Assembly: GCA_002412555.1 (NCBI GenBank) | Contig: DHVH01000301.1 | Location: 765 to 5,783, forward strand | Direction: 5' to 3' | DNA from: Marinilabiliaceae bacterium UBA5213 | GTDB taxonomy: Bacteria; Bacteroidota; Bacteroidia; Bacteroidales; Marinilabiliaceae | Length of the DNA stretch: 5,019 bases | Part shown: piece after piece, positions 1 to 5,019 of the stretch | Layout of the letters: each line of letters begins with the position of its first letter | Numbering within the stretch: the stretch's first letter is position 1 | Program-made: the position numbers and the translations under genes | Notes under the pieces: generated by a model | Database searches by the model: none | What the model was told of the DNA's origin: nothing | Seen by the model: the letters and a program-made list of their open reading frames with translations, nothing else

Positions 1-1066
1 TGGTGCACATGTAGTAAAAATGGTCACTGCACTGCAAAAAATCCCAGTCCTTTAATAACTTGGCATCCGTACACAACTGAATTTTAGGCAGCAAATTATA
101 GAGCTTATCAAAAGCCTCCTGTTGCATTTCATTGCCCAACCAGGCAGTGAGATCCCTTTCCTCATCAGCCCATGAAATAGGATGAGGTACGCTCACAGGA
201 GCTACGGGTTGCAAATTGGTCGCGACTTCTGAAGGCGTAGAAAAGGAGAGCCCTTTATGCTTCAAAATTTCAATTGGCAAATTCTCCATAAAATCAAAAA
301 TGCCGGTATTTTTATCCTGATGTTCACCAAAGGTCTCGTAGTCCATAAAAAGATTGATGACCTCCTCCCGTTTATCCAACTTCATTATCCACTTAACAAA
401 CTTTTCGGCCGTCAGTGGCCATTCGCACCAGCTCTTATTGCCAAATCGAAAAGCAATATCGTCGCTGAGTTTGTAATTTTTCAACAAAACCTTTAGGCGT
501 GGGTTGATGGTGTTACAATACAAGAAGTTGGGGCTTTTCCATCCTAAAACATGTTTGGCCCCTTCTGTCAGCATAGCCTGATAGCCCATATCAGCCACCA
601 TCTCACCGAGCTGATCCGAATAGATTAGTTCCGTATTGCGGAAAACGGTGGGTCGTTTTCCAAATAAGGATTCCACAAGGGAAGCATGTGCCTCCACTTG
701 CGAATAAAAAGCATCCTTGCTTTTCAAGGAAACCAAAGAGTGCGAATACGTCTCGGCCAAAAATTCAACCATCCCCGTATCGGCCAATGCCTTAAAACTA
801 TCGAGCACCTCGGGGGCGTACAATTTAAATTGTTCAATGGCCAATCCTGAGATGGAAAATGAAACTTTAAATTTCCCGTTGTGCTTTTTTAGCATTTTCA
901 ATAACAACTCATTGGCCGGCAAATAACATTTAGCAGCCACTTTGGCCATTATATTTTCGTTGGTATAATCATCATAGTAGTAATGATCATTACCAATGTC
1001 AAAAAAGCGATATCTCCGAAACCTGAAAGGTTGATGAACCTGAAAATAAAAACAGATGGTCTTCAT
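1..1066 (-). CDS. GH57 alpha-amylase-like glycoside hydrolase, partial (C-terminus off window)
   Basis: Translating the minus strand from the ATG at 1066-1064 gives 355 codons with no stop up to the window edge, so the C-terminus is missing. GH57 enzymes are retaining alpha-glucan hydrolases or glucanotransferases. Visible family motifs are HQP at residues 11-13 near the N-terminus, ETYSHS at 105-110, RNTELIYS at 143-150 with the probable nucleophile Glu146, LTEGAKHVLGW at 166-176, MDYETFGEHQ at 241-250 with the probable acid/base Asp242, and WADEERDLTAWLGNEMQ at 299-315, which resembles the last conserved GH57 region. All the expected catalytic residues are therefore present. There is no signal peptide, so it probably acts in the cytoplasm on glycogen or maltodextrin. 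The start was chosen because HQP follows within a dozen residues, as is usual in the family. It lies 17 bp after the glycosyltransferase stop and is the third gene of the cluster. Whether it hydrolyses, branches or transglycosylates cannot be told from sequence. Confidence 0.93.
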   Translation of the reverse strand, partial: MKTICFYFQVHQPFRFRRYRFFDIGNDHYYYDDYTNENIMAKVAAKCYLPANELLLKMLKKHNGKFKVSFSISGLAIEQFKLYAPEVLDSFKALADTGMVEFLAETYSHSLVSLKSKDAFYSQVEAHASLVESLFGKRPTVFRNTELIYSDQLGEMVADMGYQAMLTEGAKHVLGWKSPNFLYCNTINPRLKVLLKNYKLSDDIAFRFGNKSWCEWPLTAEKFVKWIMKLDKREEVINLFMDYETFGEHQDKNTGIFDFMENLPIEILKHKGLSFSTPSEVATNLQPVAPVSVPHPISWADEERDLTAWLGNEMQQEAFDKLYNLLPKIQLCTDAKLLKDWDFLQCSDHFYYMCT

Positions 1067-1083
1067 AGATGTTTTTTTATAAA

Positions 1084-2376
1084 TTATTGTCTGGCCAGAG
1101 CCTTATCATACACTGCCTTTACATGGACGGCTGAATTTTCCCATTTTAAGGAATCCACTTCCTTCTTACCGTGGGCTACAAACATTTTTGACATGCCCGA
1201 GTAATTCAACACCCCATATATGGCATCTGCCATAGCATCCACATCCCAAAAATTGGTCTTTATGGCATAGGTTAAAATTTCGGCCACACCCGATTGGTGC
1301 GATATCAACACCGGCACATTGCTTTGCATGGCTTCCAAGGGACTGATTCCAAAGGGCTCTGAAACCGAAGGCATTACATACAAGTCGCTCATTACCAGCA
1401 TGTTAAAAACATCGTCGCCCTTCAAAAAGCCCGTGAAATGAAACTTGTCGGAAATCTTAAGTTGAGCTGCCCGTCTAATCATACTTTCCATCATATCACC
1501 ACTACCGGCCATCACAAAGCGCACATTATCCATGCGCTGAATCACCCGGTGAGCGGCCTCTACAAAATATTCAGGGCCCTTTTGCATGGTGATACGGCCC
1601 AGAAAAGTAACGATTTTTTCATTGACTCCTTTTTTAGGGATATCACTGACGGCCATTTCGTGTGGCTCAACTGCATTATACACTGTAACTACCTTATCCG
1701 GGTTGATGCCGTACTTCTCCACCACAATGCGGCGGGTCATGTTGCTCACCGTAATAACCATATCAGCCGCATCCATTCCCTTTTTCTCAATTTCAAAAAC
1801 GGATGGATTAACACTGCCCCCACTGCGGTCAAAATCGGTGGCATGCACATGTACCACCAAGGGCTTGCCTGTTGCCTCTTTAGCAGCAATGCCGGCTGGA
1901 TAGGCCAACCAGTCATGCGCATGAATCACATCAAATGCATAATCCTGGGCAATAATATTGGCAACCAAGGCGTAGTCGCGAATCTCTCGTAAAAGATCCG
2001 CACCATATTTCCCCGAAAACTCAACTAAACCTTGTTCATTGGTATTCAAAAACTCCAGTTGCCTGAGCTTTTCCTCACGGGTATGCCGCCAAAACTCTTC
2101 CGGCTCCATGTAGGGCACCAATTTTGAGCCGACTTCAATGTAATCTAAAGTCTGACTAAAATGTTTTAACTTCAATTCCCGGTGGTTGACCGGAACCTGA
2201 TTGGCTCCAACCAGCCGAATGCCCGACTGATCCTCATCTCCATAGGCTTTAGGCACCACAAAAAGCACTTGTAGACCCGGAATATGCGATAGTCCCTTGG
2301 TTAAACCGTAACAGGCTGTACCAAGTCCTCCTGATATATGGGGAGGGAATTCCCACCCAAACATGAGTACCCTCAT
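1084..2376 (-). CDS. GT4-family glycosyltransferase, glycogen-synthase-like
   Basis: A complete 430-residue GT-B-fold retaining glycosyltransferase. The N-terminal domain has MFGWEFPPHISGGLGTA at residues 5-21, with the Gly-rich donor loop, then HAHDWLAYPAG at 152-162 and VHVHATDFDRSG at 175-186. The C-terminal domain has GRITMQKG at 260-267 (Arg261 and Lys266 are the likely donor-phosphate contacts), GSG at 291-293 and EPFGISPLE at 340-348, the E-x7-E motif of GT4. The classical bacterial GlgA (GT5) motif K-x-G-G-L is absent: the lysine position is Ile14. Its likely role is adding glucosyl units to an alpha-glucan from a sugar nucleotide. That is inferred from its neighbours, because GT4 enzymes vary widely in donor and acceptor. 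The start at 2376 was preferred over Met5 because it is only 4 bp from the upstream stop and completes the first beta strand. There is no signal peptide or membrane segment. The short spacing to both neighbours indicates co-transcription, possibly with translational coupling to the debranching gene. Confidence 0.93.
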   Translation of the reverse strand: MRVLMFGWEFPPHISGGLGTACYGLTKGLSHIPGLQVLFVVPKAYGDEDQSGIRLVGANQVPVNHRELKLKHFSQTLDYIEVGSKLVPYMEPEEFWRHTREEKLRQLEFLNTNEQGLVEFSGKYGADLLREIRDYALVANIIAQDYAFDVIHAHDWLAYPAGIAAKEATGKPLVVHVHATDFDRSGGSVNPSVFEIEKKGMDAADMVITVSNMTRRIVVEKYGINPDKVVTVYNAVEPHEMAVSDIPKKGVNEKIVTFLGRITMQKGPEYFVEAAHRVIQRMDNVRFVMAGSGDMMESMIRRAAQLKISDKFHFTGFLKGDDVFNMLVMSDLYVMPSVSEPFGISPLEAMQSNVPVLISHQSGVAEILTYAIKTNFWDVDAMADAIYGVLNYSGMSKMFVAHGKKEVDSLKWENSAVHVKAVYDKALARQ

Positions 2377-2380
2377 ATCT

Positions 2381-4321
2381 TTAGTTGTATTTTTCGATTA
2401 GTTTTATGATTCTGATCACGGCGGCCACATTCCAGGCCATACTTATGGCACCCTTTCCCGCATGAGGAGGATTGCCATTGAAGCACTCCGAAATGGTGCT
2501 CAGGCAATGGTTGCCCATCTCGCCTTCAAAATCATCAACCATTCTTTTAATAAAGGGGAGTCCACCCCGTTTGTGAATATTGAGATAGCCTTCTGCGAAA
2601 AAAGCCGCCAGCCATGGAAACACCGATCCCTGATGTACAGCCATATCTCTTTGCCGCTGAGAACCTTCCAGCACGCCCTGATACTTAGGGTCGGAAGGCG
2701 ATAAGGTCCTCAAACCCAGTGGTGTCAAAAGCTCTTTTTTCAGCACATCAATGACCGATTTTTGCTGTTCAACATTCAGGGGCGAAAAAATCAATGAAGC
2801 TGCCAGCACCTGATTGGGGCGTATGGCAGCATCCTTATAACCTCCATCCACATAATCGTACAGGTAGCCCTCCTCCTCGTTCCAAAATGTTTCAACAAAG
2901 GACAACTGCACCTTTTCAGCCATAACCCTAACACTATCCGCCTCGGCATGTCGCTTGTGATTGTCGCACATTTTCAGGTAATAGCAAAGGGCATTGTACC
3001 AAAGGGCATTCACTTCAACTGTATAACCCGGACGCCAGGTAACGGGTTGTCCATCCACCACTGCATCCATCCAAGTAAGCGCTTTGCCCTCTACCTTGGC
3101 ATATAAAAGACCATTCTCATCCAAATGAATGGCACCGTCTTTTAAACGCATATAATATTGTATGATTTCAACCATGGCGTCGCCATAGGTTTGGCAGATA
3201 TTCATTTCAGGGATCATCCGTTCTATTTCCTGGATGGTGTAAAACACCCATAACGGAACATCCACATCGCTGGAATTAGGCCTATGGTCTAAATCCGACT
3301 CTGCAATGTATACTTTGCGAACCTGATCAATTACATGAGCCAATACATCCAGATAGTGCTGCCTGTTCGGCTGGTAGGCCATTAGTCCGGGCAAGGCCAC
3401 TAAGGTATCGCGCAAACGCTCATGGTACCAGTGATACCCGGCCAGCAATTTAATTCGATTACCCTTGCGCTGAATAAACTGCTCAGCCGAATTTAGCAAA
3501 TTATTCAGAAGCGTATTCCGTGGAATTCGTTTCTGCGTTTCACGTGTGTATTTGGCTTTTAGTCCGTTAGGCTTAATTTCATTGGTTGCTGCTGAAAATA
3601 TCAAAGACTCGCCCTTTTTTATTTCCATTTCAAAATATCCCGGCGAAAATAGATCTTCTTTAAACGGATAGCCTCTGTGTTGTTCTTTAGAATACTCTAT
3701 GCCCCGGTACCAGTCGGGCATAGCCAGGAATTCCGTATCCTTGCTTAATTGCATATGCAAATGAGGAAAACCCTCATACATCTGAATCTTCACCCCCTGC
3801 TCAACCGGTTCATAACGGGTATTGGCCACCATGTTTTGTTGGGTTAAATCATGAATGCTTCTGAAAGCTAAAAAAGGTTTAAAGCGTATCAAGGTGGGTG
3901 AATGGGCTTCCTCCAGGGTAACTTTCATCAACAACTGATCTTCAGATTCTACCATCAACAGCTCTGTGGTTAGGAGCATGCCACCAACGCGGTATACTCT
4001 TTTGGGAGTGAGGTCCATTTCATAACTCTCCATGTATTTATGCCCCTTAGGTTCATAATGGCTTCCCTGGTATTTCCGAATACCCAAATTAAAGACCTGC
4101 TGATGTTGCACAAGAGAGATGTCCAGTGAAGAAAGCAATACAAAACGGCCGCCGCCAAAGTGTTCAATGGGACTAACCAACATTCCATGATACTTACGCG
4201 TATTGCAGCCGACCACGGTGGTGCTTGAGTAGGAACCGGCTCTATTGGTACGAATAACCTCCCTGCTCAGAGAGTACTCAAGATTCACCAGTTTAGTTTT
4301 GTCAAGGTTTAGATAGGTCAT
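2381..4321 (-). CDS. Amylo-alpha-1,6-glucosidase (glycogen debranching enzyme, GH133 type)
   Basis: A complete 646-residue protein of the prokaryotic/archaeal-type debranching family, which hydrolyses alpha-1,6 branch points of glycogen-like glucans. The N-terminal beta-rich domain carries SSTTVVGCNTRKYHGML at residues 32-48, a family hallmark. The C-terminal (alpha/alpha)6-like catalytic domain shows GYHWYHERLRDTLVALPGL at 295-313, SSDVDVPLWVFYTIQ at 351-365, LTWMDAVVDGQPVTWRPGYT at 415-434 followed by VEVNALWYNAL at 435-445, LYDYVDGGYKDAAIRPNQ at 487-504, TPLGLRTLSP at 533-542, VHQGSVFPW at 562-570, and CLSTISECFNGNPPH at 606-620. Conserved acidic candidates are Asp305, Asp354, Asp419, Glu436 and Glu612. 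The usual Trp-Gly before Arg-Asp in the first catalytic-domain motif is replaced here by Arg-Leu. There is no signal peptide, so it is probably cytoplasmic. It is the first gene of the cluster and follows a 296-bp non-coding gap. The ATG at 4321 is preceded by AT-rich sequence with no Shine-Dalgarno, as is usual in Bacteroidota. Confidence 0.95.
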   Translation of the reverse strand: MTYLNLDKTKLVNLEYSLSREVIRTNRAGSYSSTTVVGCNTRKYHGMLVSPIEHFGGGRFVLLSSLDISLVQHQQVFNLGIRKYQGSHYEPKGHKYMESYEMDLTPKRVYRVGGMLLTTELLMVESEDQLLMKVTLEEAHSPTLIRFKPFLAFRSIHDLTQQNMVANTRYEPVEQGVKIQMYEGFPHLHMQLSKDTEFLAMPDWYRGIEYSKEQHRGYPFKEDLFSPGYFEMEIKKGESLIFSAATNEIKPNGLKAKYTRETQKRIPRNTLLNNLLNSAEQFIQRKGNRIKLLAGYHWYHERLRDTLVALPGLMAYQPNRQHYLDVLAHVIDQVRKVYIAESDLDHRPNSSDVDVPLWVFYTIQEIERMIPEMNICQTYGDAMVEIIQYYMRLKDGAIHLDENGLLYAKVEGKALTWMDAVVDGQPVTWRPGYTVEVNALWYNALCYYLKMCDNHKRHAEADSVRVMAEKVQLSFVETFWNEEEGYLYDYVDGGYKDAAIRPNQVLAASLIFSPLNVEQQKSVIDVLKKELLTPLGLRTLSPSDPKYQGVLEGSQRQRDMAVHQGSVFPWLAAFFAEGYLNIHKRGGLPFIKRMVDDFEGEMGNHCLSTISECFNGNPPHAGKGAISMAWNVAAVIRIIKLIEKYN

Positions 4322-4397
4322 AATTAATTTTATTAATAAAAGTCTGGTTCTGATGGTCCACAGTGGCCAATCCGTGTCATCCCAGCCAAGTTAACAA

Positions 4398-4422
4398 GAT
4401 ATGTTGCGAGGTCTGATATGTT
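4398..4422. repeat. Pair of 8-bp direct repeats, 17-bp period
   Basis: GATATGTT occurs at 4398-4405 and again at 4415-4422, with nine bases between copies. The pair is flanked by inverted TTAACA (4391-4396) and TGTTAA (4419-4424). It lies in the leader between the candidate promoter and the debranching gene. It could be a pair of regulator-binding half-sites, but two short copies in AT-rich DNA are only modest evidence. Confidence 0.3.
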
Positions 4423-4452
4423 AAGTGTTCATTAAAAATACGTTAAATAAAA

Positions 4453-4476
4453 AGGTAATTTTATTCACCTGAATAA
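4453..4476 (-). promoter_or_regulatory. Dyad and overlapping alternative hairpin in the operon leader
   Basis: TTATTCACCTGAATAA at 4461-4476 is a perfect inverted repeat with 7-bp arms and a 2-bp centre. In RNA read from the minus strand, its second arm can also join a different hairpin. AGGT(G)AAT at 4470-4463 can pair with ATTACCT at 4459-4453, with one bulged G, and five T residues start at 4453, overlapping the end of the stem. It could be a protein operator just downstream of the candidate promoter, or a weak attenuator with mutually exclusive folds. Both stems are AT-rich and not very stable, so chance is a real alternative. Confidence 0.3.
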
Positions 4477-4503
4477 GGGTTTCAAATTAGTGATTTCCAT
4501 GCG

Positions 4504-4535
4504 CAAATACAAGTGCTTTTATTAATTATGGACAA
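4504..4535 (-). promoter_or_regulatory. Candidate Bacteroidota-type promoter for the glucan operon
   Basis: On the minus strand, TGTATTTG at 4511-4504 matches the Bacteroidota -7 consensus TAnnTTTG at all but the second base. A TTG at 4535-4533 sits 21 nt upstream, within the spacing usual for the -33 element. Transcription would start near 4500. The placement 183 bp ahead of the debranching start and after the GSCFA stop fits a separate promoter for the three-gene cluster. The call rests on motif matching in AT-rich DNA, so chance matches are possible. No better TTTG-containing candidate was seen in this gap. Confidence 0.4.
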
Positions 4536-4603
4536 TTTTTATAAAAAACATATAAGCGTAACCTACACCTTTAATTGCCTTTTTAACTTATGTAATTTTA
4601 TGA

Positions 4604-4619
4604 AACCTGCCAAGCAGTT
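4604..4619 (-). terminator. Weak terminator-like hairpin after the GSCFA gene
   Basis: Read on the minus strand, AACTGC, loop TTG, then GCAGGTT forms a 6-bp stem with one bulged G, overlapping the TAA stop of the GSCFA gene and followed by TTTCAT. The stem is short and the U-tract poor, so it may end transcription only weakly or not at all. Its support is its position at the end of a gene before a long gap. Confidence 0.25.
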
Positions 4620-5019
4620 AATCAACCAATTCGCTCAAGACACCCTGAAACCAATTTTTATCCTCTTCGAGTCGTGCAGCGGGATAACGTCTGGCAAGTG
4701 TGAAAATTTTTTCCAGCGTTTGTTGAATAAAGTTATGATAAGAAACCGTGTTATGACCCGAAGGCCGATGATGGCGAGCCCTGATTATTTTTGATACTTC
4801 TTTCAGATAAGTATTGGCACCAGGACTAAGCAGGCTCTGCGAAAATCGCTGCCAGATATAATCCACTGCCACGCCATTGGGATGCAGCATGGCTGCATCG
4901 TAAAAGCGATAATCCCGCAATTCATCCATCACTATTTCGTAGGCGGGAAAGTAAGTCACCTTATCAAAAAGATGCACCAATTTATCGATGGCCAAAAACA
5001 ATACAGACTTGCTGAGTGC
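4618..5019 (-). CDS. GSCFA-domain protein, C-terminal fragment (start off window)
   Basis: The reading frame is open from the window edge at 5019 to the TAA at 4620-4618, giving 133 residues of the C-terminal part. A TTG at 5001 is not the start, because the frame continues upstream as ALSKSVLFLAIDKLV. The family is recognised from YFPAYEIVMDELRDYRFY (fragment residues 23-40) followed by MLHPNGVAVDYIWQRF (44-59), the conserved C-terminal block of GSCFA proteins, which are usually about 300 to 350 residues long. The family is common in Bacteroidota, is thought to adopt an SGNH-hydrolase-like fold, and its substrate is not known to me. The N-terminal Gly-Ser-Cys-Phe-Ala motif would lie outside the window. 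The residue three before His46, where I expect the Asp of an Asp-x-x-His motif, is Ala43; an Asp is present two residues earlier at 41. The gene is separated by 296 bp from the glucan cluster, so a functional link is not implied. Confidence 0.88.
   Translation of the reverse strand, partial: ALSKSVLFLAIDKLVHLFDKVTYFPAYEIVMDELRDYRFYDAAMLHPNGVAVDYIWQRFSQSLLSPGANTYLKEVSKIIRARHHRPSGHNTVSYHNFIQQTLEKIFTLARRYPAARLEEDKNWFQGVLSELVD

Larger units (their letters stand above)
4322..4617. other. Intergenic region and probable 5' leader of the glucan operon
   Basis: This 296-bp stretch lies between the GSCFA stop and the debranching start and holds no convincing gene on either strand. It is markedly AT-rich, especially at 4440-4560 and just before the start at 4321, where TTTTATTAATAAAA (4328-4341) is a perfect 14-bp palindrome. 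Reading on the minus strand, it contains a weak terminator-like hairpin, a candidate promoter, a short dyad with an overlapping alternative hairpin, and an 8-bp direct repeat. If the promoter is right, the leader is about 175 nt, longer than needed for translation alone, which leaves room for regulation. No known riboswitch class or tRNA was recognised. Confidence 0.7.

Noticed and set aside
257..496. Plus-strand open frame of 79 codons
   Set aside because: Antisense to the GH57 coding region, which has intact family motifs across this span.
717..926. Plus-strand open frame of 69 codons
   Set aside because: Antisense to the GH57 N-terminal half; no domain and no start signal.
983..1204. Plus-strand open frame of 73 codons
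   Set aside because: It spans the GH57 start and GT4 end in antisense; composition and translation look random.
1586..1903. Plus-strand open frame of 105 codons
   Set aside because: Antisense to the GT4 gene and overlapping another spurious frame; no motif supports it.
1438..1992. Plus-strand open frame of 184 codons
   Set aside because: It lies wholly antisense to the well-supported GT4 gene, its translation shows no recognisable domain, and it is best explained as a shadow of that gene.
2462..2704. Plus-strand open frame of 80 codons
   Set aside because: Antisense to the conserved C-terminal motifs of the debranching enzyme.
3970..4188. Minus-strand open frame of 72 codons in another frame
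   Set aside because: It is embedded in the N-terminal domain of the debranching gene, whose frame carries the conserved motifs.
4328..4341. Perfect 14-bp palindrome TTTTATTAATAAAA as an operator or terminator
   Set aside because: It is made only of A and T and sits in the AT-rich zone before a start codon, which is expected in this phylum; it would make an unstable hairpin.
4513..4794. Plus-strand open frame of 93 codons starting in the intergenic gap
   Set aside because: Its second half is antisense to the conserved GSCFA sequence, its first half is AT-rich non-coding DNA, and the translation matches no family I recognise.
4999..5001. TTG as start codon of the GSCFA gene
   Set aside because: The frame stays open to the window edge with plausible family sequence upstream, and a 127-residue protein would lack most of the domain.
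1..5019. Mobile elements, CRISPR arrays, tRNA or rRNA genes
   Set aside because: I saw no terminal inverted repeats, transposase motifs, regularly spaced repeats or tRNA-like cloverleaf sequence on either strand.

Overview
The window looks like chromosomal DNA from a member of the Bacteroidota, possibly Cytophagales or a related order. The evidence is the gene content (a GSCFA-family protein, and a debranching enzyme / GT4 glycosyltransferase / GH57 amylase trio typical of that phylum), the absence of Shine-Dalgarno sequences, AT-rich sequence ahead of the start codons, and a possible TAnnTTTG-type promoter. The genus cannot be fixed from the sequence.

All supported genes lie on the minus strand, so transcription runs from high to low coordinates. 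At 4618-5019 is the C-terminal part of a GSCFA-domain protein whose start is beyond the window. A 296-bp non-coding gap (4322-4617) follows, with a weak terminator-like hairpin after the GSCFA stop, a candidate promoter near 4504-4535, and a leader of about 175 nt containing a short dyad, a pair of 8-bp direct repeats and a possible 11-codon leader ORF. Next comes a tight three-gene cluster: a GH133-type amylo-alpha-1,6-glucosidase (2381-4321), a GT4 glycogen-synthase-like glycosyltransferase 4 bp downstream (1084-2376), and a GH57 alpha-amylase-like protein 17 bp further on (1-1066), which is cut by the window edge. The GH57 gene was translated by hand from the sequence.

The three cluster genes form a coherent cytoplasmic alpha-glucan (glycogen or maltodextrin) unit. 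One enzyme would remove alpha-1,6 branches, one would transfer glucosyl units from a sugar nucleotide, and one would cleave or rearrange alpha-glucan chains. None of the three has a visible signal peptide. The cluster type is known in Bacteroidota, so no new system is claimed. The points worth checking are active-site departures in the debranching enzyme and the GSCFA protein, the unresolved donor and role of the glycosyltransferase, and the structured leader ahead of the operon.
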